Shown piece after piece: positions 29,720 to 38,690 of a stretch of DNA of 64,000 nucleotides. The stretch covers positions 471,982 through 535,981 of the forward strand of contig NZ_SULH01000001.1 of the NCBI RefSeq assembly GCF_007115095.1, in the 5' to 3' direction. How positions within the stretch are numbered: the first letter of the stretch is position 1; every line of letters begins with the position of its first letter. The notes below the pieces were generated by a model, which saw only the letters and a list, made by a program, of their open reading frames with translations, searched no databases and had not been told where the DNA came from. The stretch is from Levilactobacillus enshiensis (GTDB taxonomy: Bacteria; Bacillota; Bacilli; Lactobacillales; Lactobacillaceae). Position numbers and translations under genes: made by a program.

Positions 29720-29888
29720 GCGGACTCAACTTCTTTCAGGTTTTCGCTAATCGTATCATAGGTGGTCGGGGCGGGACTACTAATATGATTCCGTTTGGCA
29801 CGGTCACCAGTTAAATGGTTGCGGCAAGTGTCGGGAGAGAAAATACCACGAAAATCCCGGCAGTATACGCTTTCAAGCAATCTTTTTC

Positions 29889-29917
29889 TTGACATTTACC
29901 CTTAAAATAACTAAAAT
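29889..29917 (+). promoter_or_regulatory. Promoter of the APC permease gene
   Basis: A consensus -35 TTGACA (29889-29894), 17-base spacer and TAAAAT (29912-29917). The transcript would have a leader of about 155 bases containing GCTACC-TAGAGTT-GGTAGC (29969-29987) and GCCGTCATC...GGGATGGC hairpins; no known riboswitch was recognised in it. Confidence 0.7.
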
Positions 29918-30080
29918 ATGATAATTAGTCTAATCGAATTCTAATTAATGCTAACGTTGTCTGCAAGTGCTACCTAGAGTTGGTAGCGGGCGGGCAAATG
30001 GCTTAGCAGTCAAGTGCCGTCATCATTAAGGGATGGCAGTAGCGTCAGTGAATTTAACACACCACAAAGGAGGAGTCAGC

Positions 30081-31478
30081 TTGGGACGACCACATCAACT
30101 ATTTATCAAAAAACAGGTGCAAACGGATCTCTATAAGAAAACGGGGTTGGAGAAGACCTTAACGGCGTTTAGCCTGACGACTATGGGAATCGGCGCTATC
30201 GTTGGTTCCGGGATCTTCATCACGCCCGGACTGATTGCCGCCAACTATACGGGGCCCAGCGTGATGCTGTCGTACCTGATCGCCGTAGTCGTCTGTGCGA
30301 TGGCCGCGCTGTGTTACTCGGAGTTCTCGTCAACGATTCCGTTAGCGGGAAGTGCCTATACCTACGTGTACGCCGTCTTCGGCGAATTTGCCGCCTGGAT
30401 TCTGGGCTGGGCGCTGATTTCGGAATACCTCTTTGCTGTCTCGTCGGTGGCCGTGAGTTGGTCATCATATTTTCAAAACCTATTAGCGGGCTTTGGCATT
30501 AAATTACCTTCCTTCCTTCAAGCAGCAGCGGGAACGGCAGGCGTCAGGGGGGGCGGTATCGACATTGTGGCCCTCGCGATTACAATGATCGTTGCTTGGC
30601 TCTTATCCAAGGGAATTCGGGAATCGGCCCGGATCAACAACATTATGGTCATTGTTAAGATTTTAGTGATTTTGCTATTTATTGGGATTGCCGTCTTTTA
30701 CGTGAAGCCGGAAAATTACAATCCGTTCTTGCCATTTGGGACGCAAGGCATCTTCAAGGGAGCCGCGGTGGCTTTCTACGCCTACATCGGGTTTGATGCC
30801 GTCTCTACGGCGAGCGAGGAAGTTAAAAATCCCAAGCGTAATATGCCAATCGGGATTATCAGTTCACTTTTGGTTGCGGCCGTGCTCTACATTAGCTTGT
30901 CGGCGGTGCTGGTAGGTGTAGTCCACTACACCAAGCTCAGCGTTGCTGATCCGGTGGCCTTAGCCCTGACCCTGATTCACCAGAACTGGGCGTCCGGCGT
31001 GATTTCACTGGGTGCCATCGTGGGGATGACCACGGTGCTGATTGTGATGTCCTATGGGGGCACGCGGCTGTTGTTTGCGATTAGTCGGGATGGCTTGTTG
31101 CCTAAGCCACTGATGAAATTAAATCCGAAGACCCACGTGCCCGTCGCCAATACCTGGATTTTCGGTGTCATCGCCAGTCTCTTTGCGGCGGTAATTCCCA
31201 TTGATAAGATTGCGGAATTGGTCAATATTGGGACACTATCAGCGTTTGCGATGGTGTCCCTGGGGATCGTTTTCCTCCGGCATGACGAGCGGTTCAAGAA
31301 TCTCGACACCTCATTTCAAGTGCCATGGTATCCCTTCCTGCCAATTATTTCGTTCTTGGCGTGTGTGTACCTGATGACGCAACTGCAGCCGTTCACTTGG
31401 GAGGCCTTTGGTGTGTGGGTCGTGTTGGGGCTTATCGTCTACACGACTTACGGCTACAAGCACAGCCGGGTACGGTAA
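30081..31478 (+). CDS. APC-superfamily amino acid permease (CAT/YfnA-like)
   Basis: Membrane importer or exchanger of the amino acid-polyamine-organocation superfamily. The 465-residue protein has twelve predicted membrane segments, the TM1 substrate motif GIGAIVGSGIFITPG and the TM6 segment AVAFYAYIGFDAVSTASEEVKNPKR (shown in parts) typical of cationic amino acid transporters. I choose the TTG at 30081, seven bases after AAAGGAGG (30066-30073); the frame is open to 30033 but without a ribosome-binding site. Its 3' end overlaps a lipoate-ligase remnant. Substrate not predictable from sequence alone. Confidence 0.85.
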   Translation: MGRPHQLFIKKQVQTDLYKKTGLEKTLTAFSLTTMGIGAIVGSGIFITPGLIAANYTGPSVMLSYLIAVVVCAMAALCYSEFSSTIPLAGSAYTYVYAVFGEFAAWILGWALISEYLFAVSSVAVSWSSYFQNLLAGFGIKLPSFLQAAAGTAGVRGGGIDIVALAITMIVAWLLSKGIRESARINNIMVIVKILVILLFIGIAVFYVKPENYNPFLPFGTQGIFKGAAVAFYAYIGFDAVSTASEEVKNPKRNMPIGIISSLLVAAVLYISLSAVLVGVVHYTKLSVADPVALALTLIHQNWASGVISLGAIVGMTTVLIVMSYGGTRLLFAISRDGLLPKPLMKLNPKTHVPVANTWIFGVIASLFAAVIPIDKIAELVNIGTLSAFAMVSLGIVFLRHDERFKNLDTSFQVPWYPFLPIISFLACVYLMTQLQPFTWEAFGVWVVLGLIVYTTYGYKHSRVR

Positions 31479-31758
31479 CGACCCAGCCTATCGTTTGACA
31501 CGGCGACAGCATTTCCCAGCGGGGACGGTCGAGTTCGACTTAAATGTCGATCACGGAAAGATCCAAGCCATCCAGATTCACGGCGACTTCTTCGGCCAAC
31601 TGCCGATTGAAGAGGTCACGGCCAAATTGGTGGGGACGACCTATACCCCGGCTGCTGTTCAAGCGGTCTTTGATGCGTTGGACGTGCCAAGTTACTTTGG
31701 CAAGATTCCGGCTAAGGATTTGGTCGACCTCTTGACGCGGCAACCGCAAACCAAATAG
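31471..31758 (+). pseudogene. C-terminal remnant of a lipoate-protein ligase
   Basis: The translated segment YGNDPAYRLTRRQHFPAGTV, followed by EFDLNVDHGKIQAIQIHGDF and DVPSYFGKIPAKDLVDLL, matches the C-terminal domain of LplA-type lipoate-protein ligases. The whole catalytic N-terminal domain is missing, and the homology begins inside the last codons of the APC permease gene in another frame. No start codon with a ribosome-binding site fits. I read it as a decayed gene truncated by a deletion or an insertion of the permease gene; an expressed small protein is less likely. Confidence 0.7.
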
Positions 31759-31770
31759 AGGTGCACACTC

Positions 31771-31806
31771 GAAGCGTTACTGCAGAGACGGTAACGCTTT
31801 ATTTTT
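31771..31806 (+). terminator. Terminator after the permease and lplA remnant
   Basis: AGCGTTAC (31773-31780) pairs with GTAACGCT (31791-31798), followed by TTATTTTT. Confidence 0.75.
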
Positions 31807-31932
31807 AAATTGGTAGTGTGGGGTATTGATTACAAAATGGGTAAAGTAGTGATGCAGACGGCTAGCTGCCACGTCAGCAAATGGTGGCCGCTCAGCAACG
31901 ATTTCTACGTTTTTCTTAAGCTTCACCGGCGA

Positions 31933-31963
31933 TTAGGAAGTGTTAAGCCTCAGCTCCTATAAT
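31933..31963 (+). promoter_or_regulatory. Promoter of LCP1
   Basis: A perfect TATAAT (31958-31963) with a weak TTAGGA (31933-31938) at 19 bases. The surrounding TCCTATAATGGTCAAG recurs with one change at 52017-52032. The rest of the gap from 31807 holds no gene. Confidence 0.5.
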
Positions 31964-32047
31964 GGTCAAGTCAATCATGACCGAAATAATTAAAAGCATC
32001 AACCGCCCGGTAGTCTTGCGGACGGACTGAAAGGGTGGTTATCAATC

Positions 32048-33124
32048 ATGGATACGGAACGGCGGCAACGGCCGCATAAAAAGCGTCATCCCATTCGCAA
32101 CATTATCATTGTCTTACTCCTGGCGTTAATTGCAGGCGGGACGGCTTATGGGATGAATAAATATCAGAGCATCAAGAACACGGTCAAAACAACGTATAAG
32201 GCTTCGGGCGCCCAGAAACTGCGCAATGCCAGTGCGGTGCTCCAGGCGAAGAAGCCGGTCTCGATTCTCCTCATGGGGACGGATACGGGGGCCTTGGGGC
32301 GCAACTTCAAGGGACGAACGGATAGTATGATGGTCGTGACCATCAATCCGCAGACTAATAAGACCACGATTACCAGTATTCCACGGGATACAGCGGTCAA
32401 CGTGCCGGGCTTTGCGGACTATGGTGTGGCCAAAATCAATGCGGCGTATGCTTGGGGGCAGTCCAAGACGGCGATTACCACCGTTCAGAAGATGCTGAAC
32501 ATCCCCATCGACTTTTACGCCATTATCAATATGGGTGGTATGGAAAAGATCATTGATGAGGTCGGCGGCGTGACGGTGAAGCCCACGCTGAGCTTTAGCT
32601 ATGGCGGTTACACGTTCAAGAAGGGTGTGAAGACCCACATGAACGGGAAGAAGGCCTTGGCCTACGCCAGAATGCGTGACGATGATCCCAAGGGCGACTA
32701 CGGTCGACAAACACGACAACGGAAGGTCATTATGGCCCTGTTGAATAAATCGGGGTCCATTTCGTCATTACTCAACGAGGACTTCGTTAATTCACTGACG
32801 ACGCAGACGCAAACTGATTTGACGTTCGACGACTTAACGGCGCTAGCGACGAACTACCGCAAGGCAACGCAGACCAAGAACATCAGCACGACCCATCTTC
32901 AGGGGAGTAGCGCGACCATCAACAGTCAGAGCATGGAGGTGGCGTCTAAGGCCGAACTTCAGCGCGTGACAAACTACATTCGCAAGGCGTTGGGGTTGAG
33001 TCAGGCCACCACGGGGACGATCGCCCAGATGGATACGGGCAATGATGGTGCAGCCAGTAGCAGTGAGTCAAAAACGACAAGTGATAACAATACTAATAAT
33101 AGTGGTCAGCATACGGGCTACTAG
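32048..33124 (+). CDS. LytR-CpsA-Psr (LCP) family wall polymer ligase, copy 1
   Basis: LCP enzymes transfer undecaprenyl-linked glycopolymers to peptidoglycan at the outer membrane face. The 358-residue protein has a basic cytoplasmic N-terminus, one membrane segment (about residues 17-36) and an extracellular LCP domain with GTDT, GRTDSMMVVTINP, SIPRDT and the arginines of YGRQTRQR, which bind the pyrophosphate lipid. The tail after residue 325 is rich in Ser, Thr and Asn. A GAAAGGGTGG Shine-Dalgarno region (32029-32038) is shared with the other two copies. It precedes the first EPS module. Confidence 0.9.
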   Translation: MDTERRQRPHKKRHPIRNIIIVLLLALIAGGTAYGMNKYQSIKNTVKTTYKASGAQKLRNASAVLQAKKPVSILLMGTDTGALGRNFKGRTDSMMVVTINPQTNKTTITSIPRDTAVNVPGFADYGVAKINAAYAWGQSKTAITTVQKMLNIPIDFYAIINMGGMEKIIDEVGGVTVKPTLSFSYGGYTFKKGVKTHMNGKKALAYARMRDDDPKGDYGRQTRQRKVIMALLNKSGSISSLLNEDFVNSLTTQTQTDLTFDDLTALATNYRKATQTKNISTTHLQGSSATINSQSMEVASKAELQRVTNYIRKALGLSQATTGTIAQMDTGNDGAASSSESKTTSDNNTNNSGQHTGY

Positions 33125-33137
33125 AAAATGAAGGTCC

Positions 33138-33179
33138 AAAAGCCTGCCTCAACACAGATAGTGTTGGGGCAGGCTTTTT
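33138..33179 (+). terminator. Strong terminator after LCP1
   Basis: AAAAGCCTGCCTCAACAC (33138-33155) pairs with 33161-33178 around AGATA, followed by a T tract. LCP1 is therefore its own unit, separate from EPS1. Confidence 0.93.
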
Positions 33180-33514
33180 GTGCACCTGAAAGAATAATGC
33201 CATCAGTGATTTATGGCCTACACATATAATAAAAAGTGTAACAAAAACGTCTTAATTATACCCACCAAGCCATAGTATAATGATGGAGCGAAATTCGAGA
33301 TGTACTGACAAAGAGCCACAAAAGTTATCCTAAATATAAAATTTGTAATTACGGTTAACTAACGTATGCACCATTTATAGGGTATCTGTGATTCGGTTTA
33401 GCGACGAGCACTTTATACTCGGTTTTAGGCTAAAAAGACCAGTAGCTTGTTAATTGGCGGAAATTGCCGAATGCATTTTTTGGGCGCGTTTGGCCGTGTA
33501 GTTAGGGGGATTAA
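33180..33514 (+). other. Non-coding upstream region and leader of EPS1
   Basis: Contains the EPS1 promoter block (33238-33281) and then about 230 bases of untranslated leader with AT-rich stretches; CGG-AAATTG-CCG near 33460 is followed by a T run (33476-33481), a possible weak attenuator. No ORF is supported. Confidence 0.5.
33238..33281 (+). promoter_or_regulatory. EPS1 promoter block
   Basis: GTAA-N7-GTCTTAAT-N10-AAGCCATAGTATAAT, with TATAAT at 33276-33281. The same elements with identical spacing stand before EPS2 (52055-52098). The -35 (TTAATT at 33252-33257, 18-base spacer) is weak, so an activator or special sigma requirement is possible. Confidence 0.65.
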
Positions 33515-34639
33515 GTGACGTTGACTAAGTATGATTATTTGGTTGTGGGGGCTGGCCTCTTCGGCGCAGTCTTTGCTCGCGAAGCGGCGTTACATCAGAA
33601 GCGAGTCAAGGTAATTGAAAAGAGAGAACACGTTGCTGGAAACATCTATACCGAGGAAATTGACGGCATCCAGGTTCACCAGTATGGGGCCCATATTTTT
33701 CATACTTCCGATAAAGCAATCTGGGATTATGTGAATCAATTTGCGACGTTCAACCGGTATACGAACAGTCCAATGGCCAATTACCAGGGCAAGCTGTACA
33801 ACCTGCCCTTTAATATGAATACCTTTAGCGAGCTGTGGGGAGTGCGGACGCCCGCCGAAGCACAGCAAGAGATTGCGCGGCAGCGGGCCGCCTTGAACTT
33901 GGCAGGAGCACCCAGAAACTTGGAAGAACAGGCCATCTCATTGGTGGGGACGGATATCTATGAAAAATTGATCAAAGGGTACACGGAGAAACAGTGGGGC
34001 CAGCCGGCTAAGGACTTGCCAGCGTTCATCATTCGCCGGTTACCCGTCCGCTACACCTTTGATAACAATTATTTTAATGACACCTATCAGGGCATTCCCA
34101 TCGGTGGCTACACCCAAATCGTGGAAAAGATGCTCGCTAGCGACCTGATCGACGTTGAGACCGGGGTGGATTTCTTTGCCAACAAGGCGCACTATCTGCG
34201 GGATTTCCCCAAGGTCATTTTCAGCGGCATGATTGACCAATATTTTGACTACCAGCTGGGGGAGCTGGCGTACCGGTCGCTGAGGTTTGAAACGGAAGAG
34301 CTGGCTATTGACAACTACCAGGGAAACGCCGTGGTGAACTATACGGATGCGGCAACCCCATTTACCAGAATTATAGAGCACAAGCATTTTGAATTTGGTA
34401 AGGGCAATGCGGGCAAGACCATTATCACCCGTGAGTATCCGCAGACTTGGAAACGTGGGGATGAACCGTACTATCCCGTCAACAACGCTCAGAATAACCA
34501 GCTTTACAAGGCTTACGCCGCTTTGGCTAAGGATGAAAAAAACGTTATTTTTGGCGGTCGACTGGGACAGTATCGGTACTTTGATATGCACCAGGTCATT
34601 CATGCCGCGCTGGTCATGGCAGAAAGGGAATTAAAGTGA
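33515..34639 (+). CDS. glf: UDP-galactopyranose mutase
   Basis: FAD enzyme that converts UDP-galactopyranose to UDP-galactofuranose, the donor for galactofuranose residues in the polymer. The 374-residue protein has the FAD-binding GAGLFGAVFARE near the N-terminus, HQYGAHIFHTSD, and a C-terminal FGGRLGQYRYFDMHQVI. It starts with GTG after AGGGGG (33504-33509). First gene of EPS1; a GlfT-like glycosyltransferase at 44004 is a likely user of its product. Confidence 0.94.
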   Translation: MTLTKYDYLVVGAGLFGAVFAREAALHQKRVKVIEKREHVAGNIYTEEIDGIQVHQYGAHIFHTSDKAIWDYVNQFATFNRYTNSPMANYQGKLYNLPFNMNTFSELWGVRTPAEAQQEIARQRAALNLAGAPRNLEEQAISLVGTDIYEKLIKGYTEKQWGQPAKDLPAFIIRRLPVRYTFDNNYFNDTYQGIPIGGYTQIVEKMLASDLIDVETGVDFFANKAHYLRDFPKVIFSGMIDQYFDYQLGELAYRSLRFETEELAIDNYQGNAVVNYTDAATPFTRIIEHKHFEFGKGNAGKTIITREYPQTWKRGDEPYYPVNNAQNNQLYKAYAALAKDEKNVIFGGRLGQYRYFDMHQVIHAALVMAERELK

Positions 34640-34668
34640 TGAAAGTTTGGGGGAGGAGGATCTCCGAA

Positions 34669-35307
34669 GTGACAGCTGATACAGATGGCGTCCAAAAAAA
34701 GCGGGTCTATCATATCTGCAAACGGATCTTTGATCTGATAATGAGTGTCATTGCCTTAGCAGTGCTATGGCCAATTTTCTTAATCATTGCCATAGCGATT
34801 AAGGTTGATGATCCGCACGGGGGTGTGTTCTATTCTCAGACCAGAATTGGCAAGGACGGCCGCCGCTTTAAAATGTTTAAGTTTCGGTCAATGGTTACGG
34901 ATGCGGATGAAAAGTTGAAAACGTTGTTGAAGTATAACGACGTCGATGGTGCCATGTTCAAGATGAAAGAGGACCCACGAATCACACGGGTAGGCAAGTT
35001 TATTCGCAAGCACAGTTTGGATGAACTGCCCCAGTTGGTGAACGTGCTCTTGGGTGACATGTCACTGGTCGGGCCACGGCCACCGTTGCCGCGAGAGGTC
35101 AAGGAGTACGGCCTAACCGATGTGCAACGGTTAGCGGTCGTGCCAGGGTGCACTGGCTTATGGCAAATTAGCGGGCGGAACAACGTTAGCTTCGACACCA
35201 TGGTTGCCTTGGACTTAAAGTACATTCGAGAAGCCAGCATCTGGGTCGACTTTGTGATCCTGCTCAAGACATTTCGTATCATTATCAGCCCGAACGATGC
35301 CTATTGA
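34669..35307 (+). CDS. Undecaprenyl-phosphate sugar-1-phosphate transferase (EPS1 priming enzyme)
   Basis: Starts repeat-unit assembly by moving a sugar-1-phosphate to undecaprenyl phosphate. The 212-residue protein has one N-terminal hydrophobic hairpin and the catalytic polyprenol transferase domain: KMFKFRSM, HSLDELPQLVNVLLGDMSLVGPRPPLPRE, and PGCTGLWQISGRN (parts shown). I choose the GTG at 34669 (AGGAGG at 34654-34659); a GTG at 34636 overlapping the glf stop is an alternative. A paralogue at 54593 serves EPS2. A 220-base gap with no clear promoter follows. Confidence 0.92.
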   Translation: MTADTDGVQKKRVYHICKRIFDLIMSVIALAVLWPIFLIIAIAIKVDDPHGGVFYSQTRIGKDGRRFKMFKFRSMVTDADEKLKTLLKYNDVDGAMFKMKEDPRITRVGKFIRKHSLDELPQLVNVLLGDMSLVGPRPPLPREVKEYGLTDVQRLAVVPGCTGLWQISGRNNVSFDTMVALDLKYIREASIWVDFVILLKTFRIIISPNDAY

Positions 35308-35527
35308 GTTGTGGGGGGGCAAAGTGCAGCCCTGATGGTTACGTTTCGGTTCAAATTTAACGAACGGTAAGGCGGCACAGTTATTTGCTAACGGCCACCC
35401 CTTAGTAACTTAGTAATTTGAACAATGCAACAGCAGATAGTAGTCATTCTTAACGGGAAATATTATGTTAATGGTGACTTGAAGCAAATAAGTTGCTGAT
35501 ACATGAAGTCGATTGGAGTTTAATGGC

Positions 35528-36952
35528 ATGAATGTTGTTCGCAATTATATGTATAACGCGGGATATCAATTACTGACACTGATAGTGCCCTTTATTACGG
35601 TGCCTTATATCGCACGGGTTCTGGGGCCTACGGGTGTCGGGATCAATTCGTATACGAATTCCATCATCACCTATTTTCTGTTATTGGGAACGTTAGGCAT
35701 AACGGTCTATGGTAACCGCGAAATTGCGTATCACCGCGATGATTTCGAACAACGAACACGGACTTTTTGGGAAATTGAGTTGTTACAAGTGATCACGGTC
35801 GTGGTTGCGTACGGCTTGTTTTTAATCTTTGTGGTGTTTCAAACCCAGTATAAAAGCTATTTCTTGCTCCAGTCACTGTGGATCATTGCCGGCATCTTCG
35901 ACATCTCATGGTTATTCATGGGGATGGAGGATTTTAAAAAGACCGTTCTGCGGAACTCGTTGGTCAAGGTCGGCTCGTTGATCGCAATCTTTACGTTGGT
36001 CAAGACTCAAGCCGACGTGGGCATTTACATCATGATTTTGGGGGCTGCGCAGGTTCTGGGGAATCTGACACTTTGGCCGTATCTACACACCGTTGTCGGG
36101 AAACCCCAGATTAATTTTGCGGGTGTCTGGCGTCATCTGCGGCCGACCATCGTGTTATTTATTCCCCAGATTGCGACGCAGGTCTACCTGCAGTTGAACC
36201 GCACCATGTTGGGGCAGTTCGACTCCGTGACGGCAGCGGGCTATTACGACTATGCGGATAAGTTGGTCAAGATGATTTTGGCGGTGATTACAGCCACGGG
36301 GACGGTGATGCTACCACACATGTCACACTTGGCAGCCCAAGGGAGTCAGCGGCAGCTAAACCGCCTGTTGTATAAATCATTTAGCTTTTCAAGTCTGTTG
36401 GCCTTGCCGTTGATGTTTGGCCTAGCGGCGGTGGCCGGTACGCTCGTGCCCCTTTACTATGGCCCTAAGTTCAGCATTGTTGGTCAGTTGATCGTCATTG
36501 AAGCGCCGGTGGCCCTACTGATTGGGTGGAGCAATGTCATTGGGTTGCAGTACCTGATGCCGTTGAAGCGGGTTAGGGATTATACCGCCTCCGTTACCTA
36601 CGGCGCCTTGGCGAATATTGTGATCAACGTGCCCTTGATTATGACTTTGGGGGTCAAAGGGGCGACGATTTCGACGGTGATTTCGGAAGTGATCGTCACG
36701 GCCTATCAACTGTTTGTGATTCGTGACCGGGTTAGCTACCGGGATCTGTTCGCGGATGGCTGGAAATTTCTGGTCGCCGCGGTGGCCATGTTTGTTCCGG
36801 TGCTTGCATTGAACTTGACCATGCGCGTGTCGGTGATGAGTCTCGTCTTGCAGGTAATGTTAGGAATTGGCATCTATTTTGGTGCCTTGGCGCTCTTGCG
36901 ACCAGATATTCTGCAGGATGGGATTTACTTTTTGAAAAACCGTCGGCGGTGA
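35528..36952 (+). CDS. Wzx-type polysaccharide flippase (EPS1)
   Basis: Predicted exporter of the undecaprenyl-linked repeat unit across the membrane. The 474 residues form about 12-14 membrane segments of the MOP superfamily; NYMYNAGYQLLTLIVPFITVPYIARVLGP (parts shown) at the N-terminus is typical of Wzx proteins of Gram-positive EPS loci. Start at ATG 35528, nine bases after GGAG (35515-35518); a TTG at 35513 in frame is rejected. Unrelated in detail to the second flippase at 59668. Confidence 0.9.
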   Translation: MNVVRNYMYNAGYQLLTLIVPFITVPYIARVLGPTGVGINSYTNSIITYFLLLGTLGITVYGNREIAYHRDDFEQRTRTFWEIELLQVITVVVAYGLFLIFVVFQTQYKSYFLLQSLWIIAGIFDISWLFMGMEDFKKTVLRNSLVKVGSLIAIFTLVKTQADVGIYIMILGAAQVLGNLTLWPYLHTVVGKPQINFAGVWRHLRPTIVLFIPQIATQVYLQLNRTMLGQFDSVTAAGYYDYADKLVKMILAVITATGTVMLPHMSHLAAQGSQRQLNRLLYKSFSFSSLLALPLMFGLAAVAGTLVPLYYGPKFSIVGQLIVIEAPVALLIGWSNVIGLQYLMPLKRVRDYTASVTYGALANIVINVPLIMTLGVKGATISTVISEVIVTAYQLFVIRDRVSYRDLFADGWKFLVAAVAMFVPVLALNLTMRVSVMSLVLQVMLGIGIYFGALALLRPDILQDGIYFLKNRRR

Positions 36953-36984
36953 TTGGCATGCTGTGAGAAGTGGGGGTCAGTGAG

Positions 36985-38106
36985 ATGAGTTCTAAACGAC
37001 AAAACCGCATCCGTAATGGCTTGATTGCGACCGCCATTCTGCTCGTGATTGGACTGGTCAGTTACTGGAAGTCGAGTAGTACCCTTGTGATTAATTTTGT
37101 GGATGAAAATGGCACGCCGGTCACGGCACCGTTAAAGACGATTGGGCGGCCGAATGCAGTGTACAACTTGACCGCTGCTAAGGTTCCGGGGTACACGCTT
37201 AACCGGACGCACTATCAGTTCAAATACACATATGGCACCTCGCAACAGCAAGTGATCTATCATCCCGACACCGTGGCCTCACTGGATAAGTTGCTGAAAG
37301 CAAAGTACATCGGGGTTTCCGCACAGGATATCACGACCAATACGTTCAATGGCGTTCAGTCGACGCCTTATGAACAAAGTGATAATCGGTTGCGGGTCCT
37401 CTACGCCAATCGGCTGAACGACTGGCATACCTTCAGTACCAACTATCCGGACGTTGCCATTCAAGATCCGACCCTATTTCAGCTAGGGGAGTTCTGGTTC
37501 ATTGCCTACACCGGTGGGGTCTTACGGTCCACGGATCTCAGTAATTGGGACGTGATTGCAACGACCCCTTCGCCTAAGTTTCACAATGTGATTGCGCCAT
37601 CGCTAGTGCACGTTGGCAAGAAGACCGACATGATATTCATGGCGACGGTGCCCAAGCGAAAGGAACTGGCAAGTTTCGTGGCACCATTTAACGAGACGAC
37701 TGGTCAGCCCAAACTGACTCAGGCAAAACGAATTCGCGGTGTCACTGGGCCAAGCACCTCTGCCAGCTTATATCAGGGGCGGACGGGGTACTACCTGACT
37801 TACAGTGAGCAGGACTCCGGGGTCGTTTACATTAAGAAGTCCAAGACGATCACGGGGAAGTATCGGTTGGTCCGTAAAATTGTTCCAGTCAAGGGAAGTT
37901 TTTATTACGCACCGACCTTTGCTTTGGATGAGGCGGGGAAGGTCCGGGGCATCGTCTATAGCTCATACTATTACGATGAATCGGGCGACCTGGCGTACAA
38001 TGGTGCATTTATGCAGTCAAAGATTTTGACGAAAACGCCGCCGATTCAGCTAACTGGTCAGTTTGCTTTTCAAAAATTTAGCGTCATCAAGCTCGGCGCG
38101 GATTAG
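36985..38106 (+). CDS. Membrane-anchored MucBP-like plus GH43-like propeller protein, copy A
   Basis: A 373-residue protein with one N-terminal membrane segment (about 10-28), then a MucBP-like domain (LVINFVDENGTPVTAPLKTI ... PGYTLNRT ... QQVIYHPD) and a five-bladed propeller resembling glycoside hydrolase family 43 (NYPDVAIQDPTLFQLGEFWF). The place of the acid glutamate, EGP in the paralogue at 44886, reads TGP here, so this copy may be a non-catalytic sugar-binding protein. ATG at 36985 is chosen over a GTG at 36970 from the GGGGG at 36972-36976. It sits between flippase and chain-length genes. Confidence 0.65.
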   Translation: MSSKRQNRIRNGLIATAILLVIGLVSYWKSSSTLVINFVDENGTPVTAPLKTIGRPNAVYNLTAAKVPGYTLNRTHYQFKYTYGTSQQQVIYHPDTVASLDKLLKAKYIGVSAQDITTNTFNGVQSTPYEQSDNRLRVLYANRLNDWHTFSTNYPDVAIQDPTLFQLGEFWFIAYTGGVLRSTDLSNWDVIATTPSPKFHNVIAPSLVHVGKKTDMIFMATVPKRKELASFVAPFNETTGQPKLTQAKRIRGVTGPSTSASLYQGRTGYYLTYSEQDSGVVYIKKSKTITGKYRLVRKIVPVKGSFYYAPTFALDEAGKVRGIVYSSYYYDESGDLAYNGAFMQSKILTKTPPIQLTGQFAFQKFSVIKLGAD

Positions 38107-38117
38107 GAGGAAGTTGG

Positions 38118-38690
38118 TTGGAAAATTTATACACGTTTTTTAAAAACATGCGCAAGGACTGGCCACTCTTCCTGTTCCCAATCATCGTGTGTCTAGCGTT
38201 TGCCAGCATTTTCATTGGTAACGAGCAGACCGTTTTTGTGAGTCGCATTCAGGTTCAAAGTCGGGGGGATCGGCAGTGGGATTCCCTGTCGATCCCGGTA
38301 TATCAGACGATATTAAAGAACCCAACGGTGATTCGCTCGGCACAGATTGCGCTGAAAAAGGATTACAACATTGCGGTCAGTCAAGCACAATTAGTTGCCA
38401 GTGTGACGACCAAACCGGTGGTTCACGGCAATGCGATGGTGATTGCGGCAACGGCGCGCGATCCCGAGTTAGCGACGGCCATGGGAAAGCAGGTCACCGC
38501 GAGCATGTATTACACGCTTGGCACGTACTTACCGACCAAAGATCTGCGAATCGATCCGCGTGCGACTGTCAAGCAGCAGGGGGCGAATCCGGTTTATGCG
38601 CTGCTAATCTCGCTTCTGTCGGGATTGGCAATTGGCCAAGGGTTACGGTTACTGATGAGGAGGCGCGGAAAGGGGGAGTTGGATGTCTAG
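38118..38690 (+). CDS. Chain-length determinant (Wzz-like) protein of EPS1
   Basis: A 190-residue protein with a membrane segment near each end (about 15-32 and 163-180) and an extracellular middle, the plan of Wzz/CpsC co-polymerases, but shorter than usual and without a proline-rich C-terminal segment. It starts with TTG after AGGAGG (38105-38110). The 3' end overlaps the polymerase gene by eight bases. No tyrosine kinase or phosphatase follows, unlike in EPS2. The family call rests on topology and context. Confidence 0.65.
   Translation: MENLYTFFKNMRKDWPLFLFPIIVCLAFASIFIGNEQTVFVSRIQVQSRGDRQWDSLSIPVYQTILKNPTVIRSAQIALKKDYNIAVSQAQLVASVTTKPVVHGNAMVIAATARDPELATAMGKQVTASMYYTLGTYLPTKDLRIDPRATVKQQGANPVYALLISLLSGLAIGQGLRLLMRRRGKGELDV

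Noticed and set aside
32126..32719. 197-codon minus-strand frame opposite LCP1
   Set aside because: Similar minus frames appear opposite LCP2, as expected for shadows of the paralogous genes, and none has a start signal.
33282..33514. Specialised antitermination element (RfaH/LoaP type) in the EPS1 leader
   Set aside because: No recognisable recognition element and no NusG paralogue in the window.
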